A DNA stretch of 63,354 nt from an uncultured Clostridia bacterium (GTDB lineage: Bacteria > Bacillota > Clostridia > TANB77 > CAG-508). This document shows positions 34,739 through 43,610 of the stretch, piece by piece. Where the stretch lies: NCBI GenBank assembly GCA_934169575.1, contig CAKPOA010000007.1:1-63354 (forward strand), in the 5' to 3' direction. The notes under the pieces are model-generated. The model made no database searches, was not told where the DNA came from, and worked only from the letters and a program-made list of their open reading frames with translations. Numbering within the stretch: the first letter of the stretch is position 1; every line of letters begins with the position of its first letter. The position numbers and the translations under genes were made by a program.

Positions 34739-35561
34739 AGAAGAAATTATAGATGAATTTTTAAATAAAAATGTTAACAAATTGGAAGATTTTGCACTTG
34801 TAGTAAATAATAATGCACCATTCTTCAAAAAAACAGATTTTGAAATAGTAGAAGGAAGTCCAAAGTATTATGAGCCAGATGAATTAAATAGAACAAGTGG
34901 TGCAATAGCAATAATTAGTAAATATACTTTATCAATAATGGTAGAAAAACACCTAAAATATCCTGACCCAAATGGTTGGACAGAAAAAATTAATAATTCT
35001 GAAATATTCCAAAGATGCCATTGCATTGCTTATAAGTTATCAGCTAAAAAGAATAATAAAAATAATATATTTATAGGAACAGATGATTTAAACAAAAAGA
35101 TTATGAATGAAATTGAAAATAATGTAGAACAATATATTAAACAAAATATTAAAAAAGATATAAAAATTTTGTATAGAGTAACTCCAATATATAAAGGAAA
35201 AAATCAAATTCCAACAGGAATATTAATAGAAGCCCAAGGTTTAAATACAGAGTTTACACTTTGCATATTTTGTTATAATATTAAGAAAAAAGTTAAATTT
35301 AAATATAGTGATGGAAGCATAATTAAAGATAACCGTGGTATTATAAAGCCAATACAAAAAGTAAAAACATCAATAGAAAAAAAGAAACAAGAAAAAAGCA
35401 AAAATATGGATTTAGTAGTCAATTCACAGACAAAAAAGTATCATATAGAAGATTGTATAGTTTTAAATAATGTTGATCCTAAATACATAAAAGAAATTAC
35501 AACAAAAGAAAAAAATCTTATAGACAATGGATATTCTGCTTGTAAATTGTGTGATAAATGA
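34728..35561 (+). CDS. DNA/RNA non-specific endonuclease with C-terminal Cys motif
   Basis: The protein has 277 residues. SEIFQRCHCIAYKLSAKKNN...NIFIGTDDLNKKIMNEIENNVEQYI...LYRVTPIYKGKNQIPTGILIEA follows the order of the DNA/RNA non-specific nuclease family (EndA/NucA-like). The catalytic DRGH is represented by QRCH, keeping His but not Asp or Gly, so activity is uncertain. The last 50 residues (KYHIEDCIVL...NGYSACKLC) are an Ada-like small metal-binding tail. The ATG at 34728 is favoured by AAAGAGG upstream; no signal peptide is present, so an intracellular role is likely. Confidence 0.7.
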   Translation: MRNREEIIDEFLNKNVNKLEDFALVVNNNAPFFKKTDFEIVEGSPKYYEPDELNRTSGAIAIISKYTLSIMVEKHLKYPDPNGWTEKINNSEIFQRCHCIAYKLSAKKNNKNNIFIGTDDLNKKIMNEIENNVEQYIKQNIKKDIKILYRVTPIYKGKNQIPTGILIEAQGLNTEFTLCIFCYNIKKKVKFKYSDGSIIKDNRGIIKPIQKVKTSIEKKKQEKSKNMDLVVNSQTKKYHIEDCIVLNNVDPKYIKEITTKEKNLIDNGYSACKLCDK

Positions 35562-35719
35562 TTGTTTTTATTTTAATTTTATGTTATAAATATATTGAAA
35601 AAGAAAATTTTTATAATAATAGTGAAAGGAATGATAAATTATGAATATACAAAAATCAATCAGAAAATAAATTTGGTTGATTTTTTTGTTGTCTAAAAAC
35701 CATATAAAAATCATTAATA

Positions 35720-35772
35720 AAAAAGTCTGTTTGGCGAGGTTACTTTTAAGTAACCTCGTTTGCAGACTTTTT
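35720..35772. terminator. double-stem bidirectional terminator
   Basis: Outer arms AAAAAGTCTG and CAGACTTTTT enclose a second stem CGAGGTTAC/GTAACCTCG. It is placed just past the stop of the small gene on the minus strand and after the nuclease operon. A further AAAATCAA...TTGATTTTTTT hairpin lies at about 35654-35688 for the plus strand. Confidence 0.75.
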
Positions 35773-35779
35773 ATGTTAA

Positions 35780-35902
35780 TTAGCAACATCCTCCTCTGTT
35801 TCCACCACAGCAGCAACAAATTAAAAGAATAAGAATAATTATCCAGCAGCAGTCATCACCAAATCCGAAACCGCAACCGCCACATCCTCTATTTTCTGGC
35901 AT
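35780..35902 (-). CDS. small Gly/Cys-rich membrane peptide, 40 aa
   Basis: The ORF reads MPENRGCGGCGFGFGDDCC, then a hydrophobic helix WIIILILLI, then CCCCGGNRGGCC at the end. AAGGTGGTG precedes the ATG and a strong terminator follows the stop, so it is very likely a real gene although short. Peptides of this build (glycine/cysteine-rich with a short Ile/Leu helix) are seen in Clostridia, some annotated as sporulation-associated; the function here is unknown. Eleven of forty residues are cysteine. Confidence 0.7.
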   Translation of the reverse strand: MPENRGCGGCGFGFGDDCCWIIILILLICCCCGGNRGGCC

Positions 35903-36039
35903 ATAATTCACCACCTTTCATATAAACTAAAATTTTCAAAAAGAATTTTATCGTAAATAGTGAATTGTTGTCATTTTCTATCGTTCGTATGATATATCAT
36001 ATGAATAAAAAAAAAATGTGTTACAAAGAGCAAAATATA

Positions 36040-36068
36040 TTGCAAAAAAAAAACATTAATGATATAAT
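36040..36068 (+). promoter_or_regulatory. sigma-A promoter of mutL
   Basis: TTGCAA at 36040-36045 and TATAAT at 36063-36068 with a 17-base spacer, 38 bases upstream of the ATG. Confidence 0.65.
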
Positions 36069-36106
36069 TTGAAAATGAAAAGAGATATGTACTAGGGGGA
36101 AAAAGA

Positions 36107-38206
36107 ATGGGAAAAATAGTATTATTAGATGAATTAACAATAAATCAAATAGCAGCAGGTGAAGTTATAGAAAGACCAGCATCAGTAATAAAGGAAATGG
36201 TAGAAAACTCAATTGATGCAGGAGCAACACAAATAACAGTTGAAATAAAAAATGGTGGAATATCATATATAAGAATAACAGATAATGGAAAAGGAATTGC
36301 AAAAGATGATGTTGAAATGGCTTTTGAAAGACATGCAACGAGTAAGATAAGATCAGCAGTTGATCTTCAAGATGTAAAATCTATGGGCTTTAGAGGTGAG
36401 GCATTAGCAAGTATAGCTGCAATATCAAATGTTGAATTGATATCAAAAACAGAAGATAGTGAAATTGGAACAAAAGTAAATGTTGAAGGTGGAAATATTT
36501 TAAATATAGAAGATGTTGGATGTAGTACTGGAACTATAATAACAGTAAGAAACCTATTCTATAATACACCAGTAAGATATAAATTTTTAAAAAAAGACTT
36601 TACAGAAACAGGATATATAGAAGATGTGCTAAAAAGAATAGCATTAGTACATCCAGAAATAGCAATAAAGTTAATAAATACAGGTAAAATTGCAATTCAA
36701 ACAAATGGAAGTGGAGAATTAAAAAATGTAGTATACAGTTTATATGGAAAAGAAATTGCATCAGAAATTTTACCTGTAGAATATCAATATGAATATATAA
36801 ATGTAAAAGGAGTGATTGGGAAACCTGCAATTGCACGTTCAAATAGAGCAAATCAATTATTTTTTGTAAACAAAAGATATATAAAAGATAAATCATTAAC
36901 AGCAGGTGCGGAACAAGCTTTTAAAGGTTTAATTCCACTTGGAAAATTTGGATTTTTAATATTAAATTTAGAAATGAATCCTAGTAAAGTAGATGTAAAT
37001 GTGCATCCTGCAAAATTAGAAGTAAGGTTTGAAGATGAGGGAGTAGCATTTAAGGCTGTATATCATGCAATAAAAAATACATTATTATCATCTGATTTAA
37101 TATCAGATAGAGAAAGAAATAAAGAAATAAAAGAAGCATCAAAAGATGCATTTAAAATACAACCTCAAGCAAATATATTGAGTAATGGTGGTTTATTTAA
37201 TAAAGGAATACATCTTGAAAATAAAATAGAAAATCTACAACAAGAAATGCAGAAAATTGAGCCACAAAAACAAGAAAATGAAATTATTTATGATAATAAA
37301 CCAATATATCAGAATGAAAATAAAGAACTAGAATTAAAACAAAATAGTGAGATTGTACAAAAAAATTTTGCTGAAGAAAATTTAAATAATTCAAATGAAC
37401 AAAAAATGGAAGAAACAATAGGAGTTAAAACAGATGAAATAATACAAGAAAGTAATGATACAAATAAACCAAATGCAACATTTGAAGAAATGTACAAAAA
37501 ACTATTTGGAAAAGAGCCATATGGTGGAAAAAGACCAGCAGATCCACCAAAAGAAGATCAATATAGAATTAATGAAAATGATTTAAATGATAACATATCT
37601 GTATTTGAAGATATGGAAGAATATAAAAAAACTACATATAAATTTATTGGAATTGCATTTAAAACATATATAATTTTAGAAATGAATCAGGAATTATATA
37701 TAATGGACCAACATGCAGCACATGAAAGAATTTTATATGAAAAGATAAAAGCAAATTTTTATACAGAAGGTCCAAAAGATAGTCAATTGATGCTATTGCC
37801 AGATATCATAACTCTTTCAACTAAAGAAATGAATATAGCAAAAGATAATTTTGATTTATTTGAAAAAGCAGGATTTATGCTAGAAGAATTTGGAGAAAAT
37901 ACAATAAAATTATATGGGGTACCAGAAATATGTATTGATTTAGAAACAAAAGAATTATTTATGGAAACACTTGATGAGATAAATACAGTTGCAAGAACTG
38001 CAAAACAAGAAAAAGAAGAAAAATTTATTGCAACAGTAGCATGTAAAGCAGCTGTTAAAGCTAATATGGCTTTAACTGAAGAAGAAGTAGATAGTTTGAT
38101 GGATGAATTATTAAAACTTCCAAATCCATTTTCTTGTCCACATGGAAGACCAACTGTAATAAAAATGTCAAAATATGATATAGAAAGAAAATTTGCAAGA
38201 AAATAG
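36107..38206 (+). CDS. mutL: DNA mismatch repair protein MutL
   Basis: MutL couples MutS mismatch recognition to strand incision. The GHKL ATPase domain has QIAAGEVIERPASVIKEMVENSIDAGA, DNGKGI and GFRGEALASIAAISNVEL. A variable linker (residues about 330-500, Lys/Glu/Asn-rich) follows. The C-terminal dimer/endonuclease domain has the metal motif MDQHAAHERILYEK, ATVACKAAVKANMAL and CPHGRPTVI. So it is the nicking type found in bacteria without MutH. The protein is 699 aa; mutS is not adjacent. GGGGGAAA precedes the ATG. Confidence 0.97.
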   Translation: MGKIVLLDELTINQIAAGEVIERPASVIKEMVENSIDAGATQITVEIKNGGISYIRITDNGKGIAKDDVEMAFERHATSKIRSAVDLQDVKSMGFRGEALASIAAISNVELISKTEDSEIGTKVNVEGGNILNIEDVGCSTGTIITVRNLFYNTPVRYKFLKKDFTETGYIEDVLKRIALVHPEIAIKLINTGKIAIQTNGSGELKNVVYSLYGKEIASEILPVEYQYEYINVKGVIGKPAIARSNRANQLFFVNKRYIKDKSLTAGAEQAFKGLIPLGKFGFLILNLEMNPSKVDVNVHPAKLEVRFEDEGVAFKAVYHAIKNTLLSSDLISDRERNKEIKEASKDAFKIQPQANILSNGGLFNKGIHLENKIENLQQEMQKIEPQKQENEIIYDNKPIYQNENKELELKQNSEIVQKNFAEENLNNSNEQKMEETIGVKTDEIIQESNDTNKPNATFEEMYKKLFGKEPYGGKRPADPPKEDQYRINENDLNDNISVFEDMEEYKKTTYKFIGIAFKTYIILEMNQELYIMDQHAAHERILYEKIKANFYTEGPKDSQLMLLPDIITLSTKEMNIAKDNFDLFEKAGFMLEEFGENTIKLYGVPEICIDLETKELFMETLDEINTVARTAKQEKEEKFIATVACKAAVKANMALTEEEVDSLMDELLKLPNPFSCPHGRPTVIKMSKYDIERKFARK

Positions 38207-38249
38207 TTATAGGTAAACTTAAACCTAAATAAAAATAAGGGAGCATTAG

Positions 38250-38690
38250 ATGTCAATAGCAATTTATTTAATAATAATACTTGTTTTTGCTATATATGTA
38301 ATATGGACATGGAATAGTACACAAGCATTTAAACAAAATGGAACTAGAATATTATATATAATTGTTGGAACTATATTTGTAAGTTTACTAACTTTAATAT
38401 TATTTTATTTTTCAAAAATTGGTATAGAATACCCCAAAATAGAAATGATGAAAGATATAAGAAAAATGATATTATTAGTATTTATTCCAGTAAATGGATT
38501 TTTAATATTACCACAAATTGCCAATATAATAAATATAGATAGTAATAAAGATGAAACAAAAGAACAAATAAATAAAAAAATAACTAAGCTCGGAATTACA
38601 GTATTATTAATCATAATACTTGAATGTATGTATTTTAAAAGCATGCAATCTGGTATAATTAATTTCTTTGAAATAAAAAAAGAAGTATAA
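38250..38690 (+). CDS. hypothetical four-helix membrane protein, 146 aa
   Basis: Four hydrophobic segments are visible (about 4-23, 33-53, 70-92, 113-131). No family is recognised. The short acidic loop before the last segment (DSNKDETKEQINKK) is probably cytoplasmic. It lies between mutL and miaA, with AAGGGAG before the ATG, likely in the same transcript. Confidence 0.65.
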   Translation: MSIAIYLIIILVFAIYVIWTWNSTQAFKQNGTRILYIIVGTIFVSLLTLILFYFSKIGIEYPKIEMMKDIRKMILLVFIPVNGFLILPQIANIINIDSNKDETKEQINKKITKLGITVLLIIILECMYFKSMQSGIINFFEIKKEV

Positions 38691-38713
38691 GGCTGGGAGG
38701 AATGTGATAAAAA

Positions 38714-39646
38714 ATGAAACCAAAAGTAATTGTTATTGTTGGGCCAACTGCATCAGGAAAAACAGCATTATCTATCGAACTTGCAAAAAAGATAAATGGC
38801 GAAATTGTATCTTGCGATTCAATGCAAATTTATGAAGATATGACAATTGGTTCAGCAAAGCCAACAAAAGAAGAAATGCAAGGTATTAAACATTATATGA
38901 TAGATATTGTAAAACCAAATGAAAGATTTAGTGTGGCAGAATATGCAAAACAAGCTGAAGAAGCAATAAAAGAAATTCTTGAAAAAAATAAAAATCCTAT
39001 TGTTATTGGGGGGACAGGCTTATATGCAAACAGTTTAATTTATGGTATAGAATATAAGCAAATAGAATTTGATAATAAATATAGAGCGATGCTTGAAGAA
39101 CAAGCAAAAGATAAAGAAGGACTTCAAAAATTATATAAACAAGCAAAAAAAATAGATGAACAGGCAATTACAAAAATTAGTCCAAATGATAAAAAAAGAA
39201 TATTAAGAATTTTAGAAATATATCATCAAACAGGAAAAAATAAAACTCAAATGGAAAAAGAATCAAGAAAAAATGAAGTAAAATATGATTATAAGGTTTT
39301 TGCAATAAATATGGATAGAAAAATTTTGTATGAGAAAATAAATAAAAGAGTAGATATAATGATTGAAAATGGGTTAATAGAAGAAGTTCAAGATTTACTA
39401 AAAAAATATGATGAATTTCCTACTGCTATGCAGGGATTAGGTTATAAAGAAGTGGTAGAATACTTAAATGGAGATTGTACAAAAGAAGAAATGATAGAAA
39501 AAATAAAACAAGAAACAAGAAGATATGCAAAAAGACAACTTACTTGGTTTAGAAGGTTAGAAAATGTTACTTGGCTTAATGGGCTAGATGATATTGACAA
39601 AAATATAGATATTATTATGGAGGAGGCAAATTGGGTAAAATTATAG
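38714..39646 (+). CDS. miaA: tRNA dimethylallyltransferase
   Basis: It adds the dimethylallyl group to A37 of tRNAs that read UNN codons. The P-loop VGPTASGKTALSIELAKK, the catalytic region SCDSMQIYEDMTIGSAKPT, GIKHYMIDI, GGTGLYANSL and the tRNA-binding TAMQGLGYKEVVEYL are present. At 310 aa it is full length. It overlaps the next gene by 16 bases. Confidence 0.96.
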   Translation: MKPKVIVIVGPTASGKTALSIELAKKINGEIVSCDSMQIYEDMTIGSAKPTKEEMQGIKHYMIDIVKPNERFSVAEYAKQAEEAIKEILEKNKNPIVIGGTGLYANSLIYGIEYKQIEFDNKYRAMLEEQAKDKEGLQKLYKQAKKIDEQAITKISPNDKKRILRILEIYHQTGKNKTQMEKESRKNEVKYDYKVFAINMDRKILYEKINKRVDIMIENGLIEEVQDLLKKYDEFPTAMQGLGYKEVVEYLNGDCTKEEMIEKIKQETRRYAKRQLTWFRRLENVTWLNGLDDIDKNIDIIMEEANWVKL

Positions 39647-40863
39647 ATTTTAAAAAAGTAAAGAAAAATAAAAAAGAATTTTTAATGAAAATAATTTTTT
39701 TTGCAACTATAATATATGTGATTTTTGCAATATATTTAATATTTAAAACTCCAACTGAAACAATAACTGTAGAACAAGGTGTACTAACAGAAGAAGAAAT
39801 GGCTACAGGTTATATAATTAGAAGCGAAAATGTAATTAAGGGTAAAAATTATAAAAATGGCATTTCTCAGATTTTATCAGAAGGAGAAAAAGCAGCTAAA
39901 AATCAAACCGTTTTTAGATATTATGGAAAAAGTGAAGAAGAATTGCAAGCAAATATAGATGAAATAAACTTAAAGATACAACAAGCTTTAGAAAAAGAAA
40001 AAGACAGCATTTTTTCTGCTGATGCAAAAACTCTAGAAAATCAAATTGAAACAAAAGTCCAAAATATACAAAATTTAAAAGATGTTCAGACAATATCAGA
40101 ATATAAAAAAGAAATATCTAATATTGTTGAAAAAAAGGCAAAAATTTTTGGTGAAAATAGTCAAAGTGGTTCATATATAAAAAAACTTATGAATGAAAAA
40201 GAACAATATGAGAAAAAATTAACAGATGGATCTGAATATATAAAAGCACCAGTAAGTGGAATTGTATCATATAGAGTTGATGGATTTGAAGAAGTTTTGG
40301 GTACTGAAAATTTTGATAATCTTACATCAGAAATATTGGAAAAATTAGATATAAAAACTGGAAAAATTGTATCAACAAATAATGAATGTGCAAAAATAAT
40401 TGATGATTTTAATTGCTATATTGCAGTTGTTTTAAATTCTGATACTGCTAAAAAAGCAGAAATTGGGGAATTTGTAAATATAACACTTGCAAGTGGGAAT
40501 GAGATAAAAACATCAATTATACATAAAAAAATACAAGATGATGGAAAAGCTTTAATCGTTTTTAAACTACCAGTTTTGACAAATGAATTGATGTCATATA
40601 GAAAAATATCTTTTAATATTACATGGTGGAGTTATTCTGGAATTAGAATTCCAAATAGTTCTATTATTGAAGAAAATAATTTAAAATATGTAATGAAAAA
40701 AACATCAAAAGGTAATGAAAAAATATTAGTAAAAATATTAAGGAAAAATGATAATTATTCTATTGTTAGCTCATATAGTTTAGAAGATTTACAACAATTA
40801 GGAGTAGATTCTAGTGAAAATACTAAACTTAATATTTATGATGCTATATTGGTTTCACCATAG
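39631..40863 (+). CDS. HlyD-like membrane-anchored protein, TTG start
   Basis: One transmembrane segment (about residues 22-42) is followed by an extracytoplasmic region with a coiled coil (about 110-200) flanked by lipoyl/barrel-sandwich halves (YIKAPVSGIVSYRVDGFEE). This is the layout of HlyD-type adaptors, but there is no partner transporter. The TTG start is supported by GGAGGAGG at 39618-39625, inside the end of miaA. Its position just before sepF and divIVA suggests an envelope or division-linked role, which is inference. Confidence 0.7.
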   Translation: MGKIIDFKKVKKNKKEFLMKIIFFATIIYVIFAIYLIFKTPTETITVEQGVLTEEEMATGYIIRSENVIKGKNYKNGISQILSEGEKAAKNQTVFRYYGKSEEELQANIDEINLKIQQALEKEKDSIFSADAKTLENQIETKVQNIQNLKDVQTISEYKKEISNIVEKKAKIFGENSQSGSYIKKLMNEKEQYEKKLTDGSEYIKAPVSGIVSYRVDGFEEVLGTENFDNLTSEILEKLDIKTGKIVSTNNECAKIIDDFNCYIAVVLNSDTAKKAEIGEFVNITLASGNEIKTSIIHKKIQDDGKALIVFKLPVLTNELMSYRKISFNITWWSYSGIRIPNSSIIEENNLKYVMKKTSKGNEKILVKILRKNDNYSIVSSYSLEDLQQLGVDSSENTKLNIYDAILVSP

Positions 40864-40986
40864 AAATATTACAATTATATTACAATTATATTAAAATTTT
40901 GTAATATTTTACAAAAACCATTGACAAATTGTAGAAAATATAGGATACTAAATGTACTTTGGAAAAGATTTAGGGAGGTTAGTAAA

Positions 40987-41466
40987 ATGGCTAATGCTAT
41001 TATGAATAAAGTTTGGGGATTATTAGGAATGGAACAACCAGATGAAGAGGGAATGGAAGAAGAAAACGAAAACAATTTGTATAATTATAATTATGATGAT
41101 GAAGACGAAGAAGTTGAAGAAAAAAAAGGATTTATGAGAAAAAAAGTTGTTCAAATGCCACAACAAGCTGTTAAAATGGTTATATCTCAACCAACAAATT
41201 TTGAACAATCAGAAGAGATATGTGGATTTTTAAAAGAAAAAAAATCAGTAATAGTTAATTTAGAATATGTAAATAAAGATGTAGCAAGGAGAATAATTGA
41301 TTTTATAAGTGGAGGAGTTTATTGCTTAGATGCACATATACAAAAAGTATCTAATTCAATATTTTTAATTGCACCTATAAATTATGAAATAACTAATGAG
41401 ATGGCAAGAGAGGAAATAAAAAATAAATTATCTGTATCATGGCTTAATAAAAATAATATAGACTAA
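40987..41466 (+). CDS. sepF: cell division protein SepF
   Basis: SepF is an FtsZ membrane anchor and ring organiser. The N-terminal amphipathic helix (MANAIMNKVWGLLGM), an acidic linker (residues 17-50) and the core domain (VKMVISQPTNFEQSEEICGFLKEKKSVIVNLEYVNKDVARRIIDFISGGVYCLD) are all present. The ATG at 40987 follows GGGAGG; the upstream TTG at 40921 falls within TTGACA of the promoter (40920-40925) and is not a start. Length is 159 aa. Confidence 0.95.
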   Translation: MANAIMNKVWGLLGMEQPDEEGMEEENENNLYNYNYDDEDEEVEEKKGFMRKKVVQMPQQAVKMVISQPTNFEQSEEICGFLKEKKSVIVNLEYVNKDVARRIIDFISGGVYCLDAHIQKVSNSIFLIAPINYEITNEMAREEIKNKLSVSWLNKNNID

Positions 41467-41482
41467 AAAAGGAGGTCTTAAT

Positions 41483-41938
41483 ATGCTTACACCATTAGAT
41501 ATTGAAAATAAGAGATTTTCAAAAAAAAGAGTAAATGGATATAGTCCAGAAGAAGTTGATGATTTTTTAGAAGAAGTTGCATTAGATTACACAAAACAAA
41601 CAAAAGAATTACTAGATGCAAATAAAAAAATAGAGGAACTTAATGCATCAATGCAAAAATATAGAACAATTGAAGATACACTTCAAAATACATTAATAAT
41701 GGCACAAACAACTGCTGATGAGGTAAAAAAAGTAGCTAAACAACAAGCTGAACAAATAATAAATGAGGCAAAAACTTCTGTTCAAAAAGAATCAGATTCT
41801 CTTGAACAACAAATAATATATAAAAGAAAAGATTTAGAAGATATAAAAAAACAATTTGATATATATAAAGCAAAAATGGAATCTTTATTAATATCACAAT
41901 TAGAATTAATTAAAGAAATAAATAAAGATGATGATTAA
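41483..41938 (+). CDS. divIVA: DivIVA-domain protein
   Basis: The protein has 151 aa. The N-terminal lipid-binding DivIVA domain (LTPLDIENKRFSKKRVNGYSPEEVDDFLEEVALDY) is followed by coiled coil. DivIVA marks negatively curved membrane at poles and septa. It is 16 bases after sepF, with AAAGGAGG, forming a division pair. Confidence 0.92.
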   Translation: MLTPLDIENKRFSKKRVNGYSPEEVDDFLEEVALDYTKQTKELLDANKKIEELNASMQKYRTIEDTLQNTLIMAQTTADEVKKVAKQQAEQIINEAKTSVQKESDSLEQQIIYKRKDLEDIKKQFDIYKAKMESLLISQLELIKEINKDDD

Positions 41939-41942
41939 AACT

Positions 41943-41979
41943 AAAGACTACTCCTAACAAAATAGGAATAGTCTTTTTT
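41943..41979 (+). terminator. rho-independent terminator after divIVA
   Basis: AAAGACTA and TAGTCTTT pair, with a second TCCTA/TAGGA stem inside, ending in six T. Confidence 0.8.
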
Positions 41980-42106
41980 GACAAATATTTTACAAAATAT
42001 TTTATTTGTTACAAAAATATTAAATGTATATTACATTTTTGTTAATTCTATTGACAAATTAGAAAAATATTATAAAATATAGGTATAAATATAGAAAGGC
42101 AAAATA

Positions 42107-42664
42107 ATGAGGATTATAAGTGGAAAATCAAGAGGAACAAAATTATATACATTAGACGGATTAGATACAAGACCAACACTAGATAGAGTAAAAGAATCAA
42201 TGTTTAATATTATAAATAATCAAATATCTGAAGCAGTTGTTCTTGACCTGTTTTCTGGTAGTGGTGCAATTGGATTGGAATTTGCAAGTAGAGGTGCAAA
42301 AAAAGTATATGTTTGTGATAATTCAAAAAAAGCAATAGACATAATTAGAAAAAATATAGAAAAAACACATTTAGAAGAAAAAGTTGAAGTATATAATTGT
42401 GACTTCAAACCATTTTTTTCTAAAATTGGTGATATAAAATTTGATATTGTTTTTATAGATCCACCATATAGAACTAATTATATAAAAATATCTATAGAAA
42501 AATTATTAGAAACTAAACACATAGATAAAGATACTTTAATAATTGCAGAAACAGATGAAGTAGAAAGAGTATTAAGAGAAATAGAAAATTTGAATATAGA
42601 AATTATAGACCAAAGAAAATATGGAAGAGCTAATTTGATTTTTATAAAAGAAAAAGGTTTATAA
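42107..42664 (+). CDS. rsmD: 16S rRNA (guanine966-N2)-methyltransferase
   Basis: The RsmD family shows MRIISGKSRGTKL at the N-terminus, TRPTLDRVKESMFNII, the SAM motif VLDLFSGSGAIGLEFASRGA and the catalytic FIDPPYR. Length is 185 aa. A promoter with TTGACA at 42051 precedes it. The usual neighbour coaD is not present. Confidence 0.94.
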   Translation: MRIISGKSRGTKLYTLDGLDTRPTLDRVKESMFNIINNQISEAVVLDLFSGSGAIGLEFASRGAKKVYVCDNSKKAIDIIRKNIEKTHLEEKVEVYNCDFKPFFSKIGDIKFDIVFIDPPYRTNYIKISIEKLLETKHIDKDTLIIAETDEVERVLREIENLNIEIIDQRKYGRANLIFIKEKGL

Positions 42665-42686
42665 TATTAACAGAAAGGAAGTATAT

Positions 42687-43190
42687 ATGGAAATATTTAC
42701 ATATTTAGATACTTTAGAAGATATTCTTGAAAAAGGAAAAAGTGTACCTTTTACAAGCAAAACTATTGTAGACAAAGAAGAATTATTAGATATAATAAAA
42801 GAAATAAGAATAAAATTACCAGATGAATTGAAACAAGCAAAATGGATTAAAGAAGAAAGACAAAAAATTCTTGTTGAAGCAAAAAAAGAAGCAGATGAAA
42901 TTGTAAAAGAGGCTGAAAATAGAATAATATCTATGATTGATGAACACGAAATTACTAGAAAAGCATATGAACAAAAAAATGAAATAATTGAAACAGCAAA
43001 TGAAATGTCTAGAGAAATAACAAATGGGACTAAGGAATATGCAGATGATTTATTAAATAACACTGAAAAGGTTTTAACAGATACACTTGCAAATATAGAA
43101 AAAAGTATGGCTCAAGCTATGAATTTAATGCAAATATCACTTGAAGATACAATAAAAACAGTTCAAAACAGTAGAAAAGAATTAGAATAA
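42687..43190 (+). CDS. coiled-coil protein resembling ATP synthase B-subunit stalks
   Basis: Nearly the whole 167-aa protein is charged helix (ILVEAKKEADEIVKEAENRIISM...). Such proteins are often labelled ATPase or F0-B-like because of coiled-coil similarity only. There is no membrane segment, so it is not a true AtpF. It is conserved in position near rsmD in related Clostridia as I recall; function unknown. Confidence 0.6.
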   Translation: MEIFTYLDTLEDILEKGKSVPFTSKTIVDKEELLDIIKEIRIKLPDELKQAKWIKEERQKILVEAKKEADEIVKEAENRIISMIDEHEITRKAYEQKNEIIETANEMSREITNGTKEYADDLLNNTEKVLTDTLANIEKSMAQAMNLMQISLEDTIKTVQNSRKELE

Positions 43191-43211
43191 AACTTTAAAA
43201 GGAGAATTGGA

Positions 43212-43601
43212 ATGAGTACTTTAAAACGATTTGCAAAATATATATTAATGATATTAGGAATGTATTTTCTAACTACAATATTAGTTTTTTTTAGTCTTAA
43301 TATGAGCTATTCAGATATCAACTTAAAAGGAGAGATACCTGAGCAAATTTCAATAGAAAAAGCAGAAGCTACAAAATCAAGTGGACGTGTTTATGGATAT
43401 ATTTCAAATCAAAAAGAAAATAATGTAAATAATAAATTTTTAAAAATATCTGTGTATGATGCATCATCTGAACTTTTAACAACAAAATATTTAAAAATCG
43501 ATGGGATAAAATATGGAGAAAGAAAATTGTTTACTGCTAGATTTAATGCAAAAGGCACTGAAAGTTATTCTATAAGTATTGTGGATAATGAAAATACATA
43601 G
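43212..43601 (+). CDS. hypothetical exported protein, 129 aa
   Basis: One N-terminal transmembrane segment (about 9-29) precedes a small extracytoplasmic beta-rich domain (SSGRVYGYISNQKENNVNNKFLKISVYDASSELL...) that looks FxLYD-like. It sits 9 bases before the sortase gene and may be a membrane-bound partner on the outer face. AAAGGAGAA precedes the ATG. Confidence 0.6.
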   Translation: MSTLKRFAKYILMILGMYFLTTILVFFSLNMSYSDINLKGEIPEQISIEKAEATKSSGRVYGYISNQKENNVNNKFLKISVYDASSELLTTKYLKIDGIKYGERKLFTARFNAKGTESYSISIVDNENT

Positions 43602-43610
43602 GGAGGCAGT

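Noticed and set aside
37783..38262. 159-aa minus-strand open frame opposite mutL
   Set aside because: It is antisense of the conserved MutL C-terminal domain with no ribosome site or recognisable domain.
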